In this document: piece after piece, positions 6,128 to 11,769 of the stretch
Position numbering within the stretch: the first letter of the stretch is position 1
Layout: every line of letters starts with the position of its first letter
Assembly (NCBI GenBank): GCA_022573485.1
Contig: JACZTW010000098.1
Span: 1-11,769 of the forward strand
Direction of reading: 5' to 3'
DNA from: Planctomycetota bacterium
Lineage (GTDB): Bacteria > Planctomycetota > Phycisphaerae > UBA1845 > CAIVHJ01
DNA: 11,769 nucleotides
Notes under the pieces: model-generated
What the model saw: the letters and a program-made list of their open reading frames with translations, nothing else
The model's database searches: none
What the model was told of the DNA's origin: nothing
Position numbers and translations under genes: made by a program

Positions 6128-8344
6128 ATGCCCATTGGATCGGACATTCCGCGCATCGACGGCCTGGACAAGCTGCAAGGAACGACCCAATACGTGGACG
6201 ACTTGCAGATTGACGGCGTGTGGCACGGCGCGACCATCCGCAGCCCGGCGGCGAGGGGCAGGATCACCGGCATCCACTTCGATCCGTCGATCAACTGGGA
6301 CGAGTTTGTCGTCGTGGACCATCGCGACATCCCCGGCCCCAACGAAGTGATCTTCATTGAGAAAGAAGAGCCGGCGCTCGCCGCTTCAGAAGTTCGGCAT
6401 CGGCATGAGCCCGTGCTCTTGATCGCCCATCCCTCGATATCCGCACTGCGGCGGGCACGCCAGGCGATTCGGGTGGACATCGACCCCCTGCCGGCCGTGT
6501 TCGACCCCCGCCAGCCGCTCACGCCCGAAACGATCCAATACGGCGACGACAACGTCTTCAAGCGGATTGACATCCGCAAGGGCGACCCGCAGCCGGTGTT
6601 CGAGGCCGCTGCGCACATCATCGAAGGCGAGTACGAGACCGGCTCACAGGAACACGTTTACATCGAAACGCAGGGCATGATCGCCCACCGCGAAAACGGC
6701 CAACTGGTCATACGCGGCTCGATGCAGTGCCCGTACTACGTGCTCAAGTCGCTGGAGCACTTTTTCAGCCGCCCGCCCGAAGCATTTCGAGTCATTCAAA
6801 CGCCGATCGGAGGCGGATTCGGCGGCAAGGAAGATTATCCGTCGATCCTCGCCATCCACGCCGCCCTGCTCGCGGAGAAAGCCGGCGCGCCGGTCAAGAT
6901 CGTGTACGATCGCACGGAAGACATGGCGGCGACCACCAAGCGACATCCAAGCTGGGTGCGGCATCGCACCGCCGTGGACAACGACGGTCGGCTGCTGGCG
7001 ATGGAGATCGACGTGCTGCTGGACGGCGGAGCCTACGTCACGCTTTCGCCGGTGGTGCTCAGTCGCGCCGTGATTCATGCGGCCGGGCCCTATAATTGCG
7101 ATCACATCCACATTCACGGCGAAGTGCGCCTGACCAACACGCCGCCCAACGGCGCCTTTCGCGGCTTCGGCGCCCCGCAGACGCAGTTCGCCACCGAACG
7201 GCACATGAGCGTCATCGCCGCCGAACTCGGCATCGATCCGGTTGAACTGCGCCGCAAAAACCTGCTTCGCACGGGCCAAACCACGGCCACCGAACAAGTC
7301 ATGCGGGACAAGGTCAGCCTGCCCGCGCTCATGGATCGCGGACTCGAACTCACCGACTACGCTAAGCGGCAGAAGCAGTTCGCCCGCGAGAACGCCGAGC
7401 ATCCGTACCTCCGACGCGGCATCGGGTTCGCCACCTTCTATCACGGCGCGGGCTTCACCGGCAGCGGCGAGACGGTGTTGGCTTCCGAAGTATGGGTCGA
7501 AGGCCTGCCTGACGGGCGGTTCATGGTGCTGACCGCCAACACGGACATGGGCCAAGGCACCATCACCATCCTGACGCAAATCGCCGCTGAAGCGCTGGGC
7601 GTCAACGAGCAGGAAGTGATCATCGCCACACCCGACACATCTCGAGTGCCCAACAGCGGCCCGACCGTCGCCAGCCGCACCGCGATGGTTGTCGGGCGCT
7701 TGGTCGAGCGGGCCTGCGGGGATCTGGCGGAGCGCGCCGGAGCGAAGGGCGCCGGCGGCGCCGCATTGCAAGAGGCCGTCCGCGACTGGCACAGTGGCAA
7801 TCCGAACCAGCGCCTGCTGGGCAAGGCCAAGCACCAAACGCCGAAAGGTCTGAAGTGGGACGAAGACACCTATCGCGGCGATGCATACGCCGCGTTCGCG
7901 TGGGCCACGTACGTGGCGACCGTCGAGGTGGACCTGCGGACCTACGGCGTACGCGTCACGGACTTTGTGGCCTTGCAGGAAGTCGGCAAGGTGGTACACC
8001 CGACGCTGGCCCGAGGGCAGATCGCCGGCGGCGTGGTCCAGGCCATCGGCTGGGCGCTGACCGAAGAAGTCGTGATGGAAGATGGCGCGATGGCCAACAG
8101 CCAAATGACGAACTACATCATCCCCGCCAGCGGCGATTTGCCGCCCATCCGAGTGTACTTCGAGGAACAACCGTCGCAATTCGGACCCGGCGGCGCCAAG
8201 GGCATCGGCGAACTGCCCATGGACGGCCCTGCACCGGCGATCATCAACGCCGTATGCGATGCGCTCGGCGTGCAAATCAACACCATCCCGCTCACGCCCG
8301 AACGCCTAATGACAATACTCGACGGAACAAACAATGAACACTGA
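6128..8344 (+). CDS. Xanthine dehydrogenase family protein, molybdopterin-binding (large) subunit
   Basis: This is the catalytic subunit of a molybdenum hydroxylase that oxidises purines or similar N-heterocycles with water as oxygen donor. Its 738 residues are the normal size of a separate large subunit. The N-terminal alpha/beta hammerhead domain begins with the typical IPRIDGLDKLQGTTQYVDDL. Cofactor motifs are the GGGFGGKED stretch (about 226-236), GAFRGFGAPQ (about 342-351), TDMGQGT (about 472), GPTVASRTAMVVG, and GGAKGIGELPMDGPAPAI, in which the catalytic-base Glu is E695. The GAKGIGELPMDG wording resembles the YgfN/XdhD-like (selenium-linked) branch, but no selenium-insertion gene is in view. 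The start fits the family N-terminus, but no Shine-Dalgarno sequence precedes it; a 14-bp repeat lies there. It is the first gene of a Mo/Fe-S/FAD operon. Substrate is not proven; a purine is favoured by the hydantoinase next door. Confidence 0.93.
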   Translation: MPIGSDIPRIDGLDKLQGTTQYVDDLQIDGVWHGATIRSPAARGRITGIHFDPSINWDEFVVVDHRDIPGPNEVIFIEKEEPALAASEVRHRHEPVLLIAHPSISALRRARQAIRVDIDPLPAVFDPRQPLTPETIQYGDDNVFKRIDIRKGDPQPVFEAAAHIIEGEYETGSQEHVYIETQGMIAHRENGQLVIRGSMQCPYYVLKSLEHFFSRPPEAFRVIQTPIGGGFGGKEDYPSILAIHAALLAEKAGAPVKIVYDRTEDMAATTKRHPSWVRHRTAVDNDGRLLAMEIDVLLDGGAYVTLSPVVLSRAVIHAAGPYNCDHIHIHGEVRLTNTPPNGAFRGFGAPQTQFATERHMSVIAAELGIDPVELRRKNLLRTGQTTATEQVMRDKVSLPALMDRGLELTDYAKRQKQFARENAEHPYLRRGIGFATFYHGAGFTGSGETVLASEVWVEGLPDGRFMVLTANTDMGQGTITILTQIAAEALGVNEQEVIIATPDTSRVPNSGPTVASRTAMVVGRLVERACGDLAERAGAKGAGGAALQEAVRDWHSGNPNQRLLGKAKHQTPKGLKWDEDTYRGDAYAAFAWATYVATVEVDLRTYGVRVTDFVALQEVGKVVHPTLARGQIAGGVVQAIGWALTEEVVMEDGAMANSQMTNYIIPASGDLPPIRVYFEEQPSQFGPGGAKGIGELPMDGPAPAIINAVCDALGVQINTIPLTPERLMTILDGTNNEH

Positions 8345-8364
8345 GCACCAAGAGGTCAACGAGC

Positions 8365-8402
8365 CGCGGGCGGAACCAGTCCCGACTTGTCGGGAGCCCG
8401 CG
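8365..8402 (+). repeat. Compound hairpin in the Mo/Fe-S intergenic gap
   Basis: An inner stem TCCCGAC/GTCGGGA (8380-8386 with 8389-8395, loop TT) sits inside an outer stem CGCGGGC/GCCCGCG (8365-8371 with 8396-8402), with an 8-nt bulge on the 5' side. It ends 10 nt before the AGGAGG of the Fe-S subunit. It may be a dispersed repeat, an mRNA-processing or stabilising structure, or a weak attenuator. There is no U-tract. Confidence 0.55.
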
Positions 8403-8412
8403 CGGACGTGCC

Positions 8413-8418
8413 AGGAGG
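8413..8418 (+). promoter_or_regulatory. Ribosome binding site deciding the Fe-S subunit start
   Basis: The perfect AGGAGG lies 11 nt before ATG 8430. This favours 8430 over the in-frame ATG at 8334, which overlaps the end of the Mo-subunit gene and whose extra 32 residues are encoded by the hairpin region. Confidence 0.6.
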
Positions 8419-8429
8419 ATGAACTCCAG

Positions 8430-8921
8430 ATGAACAGTAAGTTTGAGTTGAGTTTCATTCTAAACGGTCAGGACATTACGCGAACGGTCCCAACCGACGC
8501 GCGTCTGCTGGACGTGCTGCGCTACGATTGCCGCTGCACGGGAACGAAGGAAGGCTGCGGCGAAGGCGAGTGCGGGGCCTGCGCCGTTCTGCTGGACGGA
8601 CTGCCGGTGAACTCGTGCCTGGTGCCGGCTTTTCAGGCAGATGGCTGCCGTGTGGAGACCGTCGAATCGATCGCACGCGAATTCGCCGCCAAGCTCAATG
8701 CCACCGGCACGTCGCAGTGCGGCGCCTGCACGCCGGGCATCGTCATGACCGCCCGATGGCTGGCGGATCATCCCGAAGTGCTCGGGCAGACCTCATTGCG
8801 CGAGTTCATGAGCGGCAACTTGTGCCGCTGCACCGGCTACGACGGCGTGATCGAAGGCGTGGAGGCTGTCGTTTCGGAGAAGGAATTAGGCCACCAAGAC
8901 ACAAAGACACGAAGGAACTAA
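8430..8921 (+). CDS. Xanthine dehydrogenase family protein, 2Fe-2S (small) subunit
   Basis: This is the electron-transfer subunit carrying two 2Fe-2S clusters between the Mo site and FAD. With the start at 8430 it has 163 residues. The N-terminal plant-ferredoxin-type domain ligates one cluster with C43, C48, C51 and C63 (EGCGEGECGAC then NSC). The C-terminal helical domain ligates the other with C97, C100, C132 and C134 (QCGACTPGIVM and LCRCTGY). Two further Cys (C34, C36) just before the first ligand are unusual. The family normally ends shortly after the GYDGVIEGVEAV helix; here the last residues, LGHQDTKTRRN, and the stop codon are encoded by the left arm of a repeat element (8884-9049), so the natural end appears replaced. 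The gap to the Mo subunit is 85 bp if the 8430 start is right; the in-frame ATG at 8334 would overlap that gene by 11 bp. Confidence 0.94.
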   Translation: MNSKFELSFILNGQDITRTVPTDARLLDVLRYDCRCTGTKEGCGEGECGACAVLLDGLPVNSCLVPAFQADGCRVETVESIAREFAAKLNATGTSQCGACTPGIVMTARWLADHPEVLGQTSLREFMSGNLCRCTGYDGVIEGVEAVVSEKELGHQDTKTRRN

Positions 8922-9049
8922 AGAATGGAAAATGGAGAATGGAAATGAATACGATTCTTCGACGACGGTTCTTGAACTCCGGAACCGCTTCTCCGTCTTC
9001 AACCCTACATCCTCTCTTCTTTGTGCCTTTGTGTCTTCGTGGCCTAATT
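8884..9049. repeat. Inverted-repeat element (MITE-like) spanning the end of the Fe-S gene
   Basis: The left arm (8884-8914) begins aattaggccaccaagacac and pairs with the complement of the right arm (9019-9049), matching at 28 of 31 positions. Between them are three 7-bp AATGGAR units (8924-8944) and about 75 bp of unique sequence. Positions 8889-8945 are nearly identical to 2122-2175 in the cassette near the window start. The element splits the operon between the Fe-S and FAD genes and supplies the Fe-S stop codon. No transposase and no clear target duplication are seen, so a non-autonomous or amplifying repeat is inferred. Confidence 0.85.
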
Positions 9050-9073
9050 TCGTCCCGTATGACCACGACGCGT

Positions 9074-9078
9074 GAGGG
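9074..9078 (+). promoter_or_regulatory. Ribosome binding site deciding the FAD subunit start (TTG)
   Basis: GAGGG lies 8 nt before TTG 9087, whereas the in-frame GTG at 9072 has nothing suitable upstream. A nine-codon reading frame (9060-9086, MTTTREGS then stop) ends at the base before the TTG and may be chance or a coupling leader. Confidence 0.45.
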
Positions 9079-9086
9079 ATCATAGT

Positions 9087-9929
9087 TTGCAGATTCACCG
9101 ACCCACAACGCTGAATCACGCGCTCGACTTGATGGCGGACTCCGCGCCGCCGCCTACGCCCATCGCCGGCGGGACGGACTTGCTGGTCTCGTGGCATCAC
9201 CGGCCGAAGGACGATCTCGCCCTGCTCGATCTGTCGTTGTTGACTGAGTTGCGGGCGTTTCGCTTGACGGACGAGTTTCTTGAGCTGGGCGGGTTGACCA
9301 CGTACTGGCAAGTGATCGAATCGGCGGAGGTATCGCAGGCCTTTCCATTGCTGGCGCAGGCTGCCCGGCAGGTGGGGGCGATTCAAATTCAGACCCGCGG
9401 CACGTGGGCCGGCAACATCGCCAATGCCTCGCCCGCCGCCGACGGCGTGCCGGTGATGATGGCCTACGACGCGGTGGTCGTGCTGCAATCACGCGACGGC
9501 ACGACCGAAGTGCCGCTCGATCAATACTACACTGGCTACAAGCAGTCGGTTCGCCGCCCGGAGCAGTTGATCCGCGCCATCCGCATCCCGCGTCGCCAGC
9601 GCGCTTTCGAGTACTTCCACAAAGTCGGCGCCCGCAGCGCCCAGGCCATCGCCAAGGTCGGAGTGGCCATGGTCAAAGACGCCCACGGCTGGCGCGTGGC
9701 CGCTAACAGCGTGGCGCCCTTTGTCTGTCGCTGCCCGGCGCTCGAAGCCGCCCTCGACGCCGGACAATCGTTCAGCAGCCCAGCGGAGATCGCGGATATC
9801 CTCAGTGCGGATATCTCCCCGATCGACGACCTCCGCTCAACGGCCGGATACCGCGAACGTGTGCTCAGCCGACTGATCTACTTCCGGCTTGAGGAAAGAG
9901 AGAAGAGAAAAGAGAAAAGAGAAAAATAA
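9087..9929 (+). CDS. Xanthine dehydrogenase family protein, FAD-binding (medium) subunit
   Basis: This subunit passes electrons from the Fe-S clusters through FAD to NAD or another acceptor. It has 280 residues from the TTG start (285 from GTG 9072). The N-terminus has the usual PTTLNHALDLM pattern. FAD-binding motifs are PIAGGTDLL (about 25-33) and TRGTWAGNIANASPAADG (about 103-120, normally T-x-G-G-N-xx-xx-SPxxD). The C-terminal domain contains the FEYFHKVGARSAQAIAKVGVA stretch typical of the family. Other Mo-hydroxylase FAD subunits have a hydrophobic or acidic end; here the last 12 residues, EEREKRKEKREK, and the TAA stop come from a purine-only 7-bp repeat (9896-9923). It is the third gene of the operon, separated from the Fe-S gene by a repeat element. 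Confidence 0.93.
   Translation: MQIHRPTTLNHALDLMADSAPPPTPIAGGTDLLVSWHHRPKDDLALLDLSLLTELRAFRLTDEFLELGGLTTYWQVIESAEVSQAFPLLAQAARQVGAIQIQTRGTWAGNIANASPAADGVPVMMAYDAVVVLQSRDGTTEVPLDQYYTGYKQSVRRPEQLIRAIRIPRRQRAFEYFHKVGARSAQAIAKVGVAMVKDAHGWRVAANSVAPFVCRCPALEAALDAGQSFSSPAEIADILSADISPIDDLRSTAGYRERVLSRLIYFRLEEREKRKEKREK
9896..9923 (+). repeat. Four 7-bp tandem units (AAGAGAR) forming the FAD-subunit C-terminus
   Basis: AAGAGAG is followed by three AAGAGAA units, all in the coding frame of the FAD subunit, and the stop codon follows 3 nt later. The complement of the same unit type appears as TTTCTCT at 2241-2261. Confidence 0.9.
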
Positions 9930-9994
9930 CCAGCGCTTACGCCTTCATGTGTGCCAGAAGAACTCCAGTACTTCCAGCAGGCTGACTCGGCCTG

Positions 9995-11047
9995 TTATCG
10001 GAATCCTGCGGCTTTCGTTCGGCCAATCAGAAACGCCCAGACGGAACCTTCTCGAAGCTGAGTGTCGTCGTTTCGATAGAGCGTCATGGTGTGATTTATT
10101 GTTCCGTTTGCGCCTGCATCCACTTTGAAGGATACACGGACGCTCACATCGTCAATGTGTCTTACGACCAGTTCGGCGTCCGCCTCCTCAGTCTCGCCGT
10201 TCGACAACCGCTGAGTGACTCGAAATCTGAGTTCGCTTTCAGTCGGCGTGTAGTTCGAAGCTGTAACTTCCCAGGTTTGATCCGGGTTCATGAGATTGCA
10301 CCCTCGATCTCCCACCTGTTCGAGCTGATACCAGAAAAGAAGGTATCCTTCAGCCGTCCCATTCCAGTCAAAGGTGCCGTCTGCGCGGATGATCAACGCT
10401 AGTTTGGAATCCGAGGCTGTGGCCGACCAGTTACCTGCGATCCTGGATGTATTGTTGATCACTGGGCTTATCGAGCGGTGCCCGCGAGGCGTGAGGTAGC
10501 GCGAGTCGCCGGAAGTGACAACACCTGCCAAAGCCGAATCCACATAATCCACGCTGCCGTCATTCCTCAACGAGATTTGGATCTCGTGACACTTCGAAGC
10601 GCGGACAGCGCCTGTTTCAAGATCAACTTGGCACAACTCGACCTTGCTGGACGTCGGAGCATATTGACTGGCAACAACTTCATACATCGACCGCGTGAAC
10701 GCGTATGCGATGCACCGATCACCTACATCACGCAAGTCGTGAATGCCCAGAGTCGCTCCAAGAAACGTTCGAGACCAGTCAAACGAACCGTCAGAGCGAA
10801 TCGTGGCCGCAAGCAGATGGTCTGTCTCCGCGAATCTCAGTCCATTGGAATCCTGATGTGCTCTACCGGGTCGCCTGTTCTCCTTGAGATCACAAAGCGA
10901 AACCCACCATCGGCCGGCGAGTTTTGAGAAAGCCGGTTCGCTGTTGGTTGCATGCGTCCCCGTGGCGTGACACCCACCCTGCGCCAGCGAGAGTAACGCG
11001 AAGAAGAGTATCGGGTGTAACAGGAATGTTATTGGGCGGATCGGCAT
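9995..11047 (-). CDS. Putative exported lipoprotein with two homologous domains
   Basis: I do not recognise the family. The start is taken at ATG 11047 (350 residues), because GAGGG (11052-11056) lies just upstream and a hydrophobic signal peptide follows directly (residues 4-25, MPIRPITFLLHPILFFALLS then LAQGG before Cys26). The lipobox is imperfect, with Gln at -3, so it may be lipidated or simply secreted. The mature part contains an internal duplication about 137 residues apart: LAGRW/IAGNW, IRSDGSFDW (83-91)/IRADGTFDW (220-228), VGDRC/VGDRGC, and YEVVASQYAPT (122-132)/WEVTASNYTPT (259-269). The pattern of short strands with a central DGxFDW suggests lipocalin-like or beta-sandwich domains (inference). 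It starts 45 bp after the second Mo subunit on the same strand, so co-transcription is possible. A frame at 11089 would add 14 residues overlapping that gene. Confidence 0.8.
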   Translation of the reverse strand: MPIRPITFLLHPILFFALLSLAQGGCHATGTHATNSEPAFSKLAGRWWVSLCDLKENRRPGRAHQDSNGLRFAETDHLLAATIRSDGSFDWSRTFLGATLGIHDLRDVGDRCIAYAFTRSMYEVVASQYAPTSSKVELCQVDLETGAVRASKCHEIQISLRNDGSVDYVDSALAGVVTSGDSRYLTPRGHRSISPVINNTSRIAGNWSATASDSKLALIIRADGTFDWNGTAEGYLLFWYQLEQVGDRGCNLMNPDQTWEVTASNYTPTESELRFRVTQRLSNGETEEADAELVVRHIDDVSVRVSFKVDAGANGTINHTMTLYRNDDTQLREGSVWAFLIGRTKAAGFR

Positions 11048-11083
11048 AGCACCCTCTTCATTGTTCGTCCGGAGAGTCTTCCG

Positions 11084-11111
11084 CTTCACTCTTCACGCAC
11101 GACGCTTCACG
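11084..11111 (-). repeat. 7-bp-period repeat at the 3' end of the second Mo subunit
   Basis: On the plus strand CTTCACT, CTTCACG, CACGACG and CTTCACG follow one another. On the coding (minus) strand this provides the last codons (VKRRA) and the TGA stop of the 11093-11769 gene. The GTGAAGAGT core is shared with the complement of the 6094-6124 repeat. Confidence 0.65.
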
Positions 11112-11769
11112 CCAAGCAGCGCCTGCGCTGCGGGAGCGTCCTTCATCGGTAGCTTCGTGCGGTGGATGCCGTCGTAGGCTTCCAGCGCGGCGGCGACGGC
11201 GGGGGCGGTCGGCACCAGGCCGATTTCGCCGACGCCGCGGGCGCCGTAGGCGGTTTCGGGGTCCGGCTCTTCGATGAAAATCGTCTCAATCTCCGGCATT
11301 TGATGGGCCCGCAGCACGCCCAGCGACATCACGTCTTTACTTTGAATTCGGCCGCCTTCTACGACGAAGTCTTCGGTGAGGGCGTAGCCGAGACCCATGT
11401 GGATCGAGCCTTCCATTTGGCCTTCGAGCAGCGTGGGGTTCATGACCTTGCCGACATCGTGGGCGGCGATGACCTTTTTCAGCAGGCCTTCGTCGTCGAG
11501 GATGACCACCTGCGTGGCGAAGCCGTACGTCAAGTGTGTTTTCGGCTCGGGCACGTCGGCGCCGAGCTTGTTTGTGTAAATGCAGGCATAATCGCCGCGA
11601 TACTGCCGGCCTATCAGAGGACTGAGGACTGAGGACTCAGGACTGAGTGTTGAGGGCTGAGGGCTGAGAGCTGAAAGCTGAGAGCTGAGGGCTGAGTGCT
11701 TGTCCAGATCGGCTTTGAGCTTCTTCGCGGCTTCGATGATCGCCAGTCCGCCGAGCACGGTGGCCCGGC
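11093..11769 (-). CDS. Second molybdenum hydroxylase large subunit (selenium-dependent-XDH-like), C-terminal part
   Basis: Only the last 225 or so residues are in the window; the frame is open to the right edge (it continues RATVLGGLAI upstream of the first GTG), so this is the 3' end of a gene that normally has about 750-900 codons. Family motifs are THLTYGFATQVVILDDEG, IAAHDVGKVMNPTLLEGQMEGSIHMGLGYALTEDFVVEGGR and the active-site stretch GARGVGEIGLVPTAPAVAAAL with its catalytic-base Glu, then YDGIHRTKLPMKD. This wording matches the branch named selenium-dependent xanthine dehydrogenase better than it matches the 6128-8344 protein, so the two are distinct paralogues. Between KADLDK and LIGRQYRGDY it carries an in-frame Ser/Leu/Pro segment encoded by twelve 7-bp repeats (11617-11700). 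The C-terminus is also repeat-derived. The lipoprotein gene lies 45 bp downstream. Confidence 0.9.
   Translation of the reverse strand, partial: RATVLGGLAIIEAAKKLKADLDKHSALSSQLSALSPQPSTLSPESSVLSPLIGRQYRGDYACIYTNKLGADVPEPKTHLTYGFATQVVILDDEGLLKKVIAAHDVGKVMNPTLLEGQMEGSIHMGLGYALTEDFVVEGGRIQSKDVMSLGVLRAHQMPEIETIFIEEPDPETAYGARGVGEIGLVPTAPAVAAALEAYDGIHRTKLPMKDAPAAQALLGVKRRA
11617..11700 (-). repeat. Twelve-unit 7-bp tandem repeat inside a coding sequence
   Basis: On the plus strand the units are GAGGACT three times, CAGGACT, GAGTGTT, GAGGGCT twice, GAGAGCT, GAAAGCT, GAGAGCT, GAGGGCT and GAGTGCT. Twelve units make 84 bp, exactly 28 codons, so the frame is kept. Because 3x7 bp gives 7 codons, the protein shows a 7-residue period (SALSSQL, SALSPQP, STLSPES, SVLSP). 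No stop appears in the coding frame. Confidence 0.92.

Noticed and set aside
6644..8275. 543-codon open frame on the minus strand
   Set aside because: It is antisense to the Mo subunit and arises from high GC codon bias; it has no recognisable motif and is rich in His, Gly and Val as expected from antisense reading.
6128..8344. Selenocysteine in the selenium-linked-type Mo subunit
   Set aside because: There is no in-frame TGA before the natural stop. Selenium in this family, where present, is a labile ligand and not a coded residue, so the sequence cannot show it.
8334..8429. Upstream ATG adding 32 residues to the Fe-S subunit
   Set aside because: The extension is outside the family N-terminus, is encoded by a hairpin, and a perfect AGGAGG precedes ATG 8430. 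It is kept as an alternative only.
10478..10927. 149-codon plus-strand frame
   Set aside because: It is antisense to the two-domain exported protein, whose internal duplication supports the minus-strand reading.
11617..11700. Possible CRISPR array
   Set aside because: The repeat is 7 bp with no spacers and lies within an open reading frame.

Overview
The window reads as a piece of a GC-rich bacterial chromosome, most likely from a planctomycete or a similar environmental lineage. This placement is inferred from gene content and style: an archaeal-type short S-adenosylhomocysteinase, a small RPFEP-type protein of a sort I associate with planctomycetes, small lipoproteins, and mosaic intergenic repeats built from 7-bp units. 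No rRNA, tRNA or marker gene fixes the taxonomy.

Layout. 1-2053 is the 3' two thirds of a CzcA/CusA-type heavy-metal RND pump. 2077-2299 is a mosaic inverted-repeat cassette. 2436-3701 is S-adenosylhomocysteine (or S-inosylhomocysteine) hydrolase. It converges, across a perfect 20-bp palindrome, on a 70-residue lipoprotein gene (3806-4018, minus). Next on the minus strand come an 85-residue conserved-type small protein (4262-4519) with its own strong sigma-70-like promoter and a dihydropyrimidinase/hydantoinase (4583-5980). Divergent from the hydantoinase, on the plus strand, is a three-gene xanthine-dehydrogenase-type molybdenum hydroxylase: Mo subunit (6128-8344), 2Fe-2S subunit (8430-8921) and FAD subunit (9087-9929). 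Converging on it from the right are a two-repeat putative lipoprotein (9995-11047, minus) and the C-terminal part of a second, different Mo-hydroxylase large subunit (11093-11769, minus, running off the window).

How the genes fit together. The 6128-9929 genes encode all three cofactor modules of a purine-hydroxylase-type enzyme (electron path Mo-pterin to two 2Fe-2S clusters to FAD). The neighbouring hydantoinase-family ring opener and the second Mo subunit make this look like a purine/N-heterocycle degradation locus. Adenosine or inosine released by the SAH hydrolase could in principle feed it, but that link is inference from proximity.

The most unusual aspect is the repeats. At least four families of 7-bp-period repeats occur, and they touch protein-coding sequence repeatedly. 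Twelve 7-bp units lie in frame inside the second Mo subunit. The C-terminal tails and stop codons of the Fe-S, FAD and second Mo subunits are all made of repeat sequence. A 2x14-bp (4x7) repeat occupies the place where the ribosome binding site of the first Mo subunit should be.
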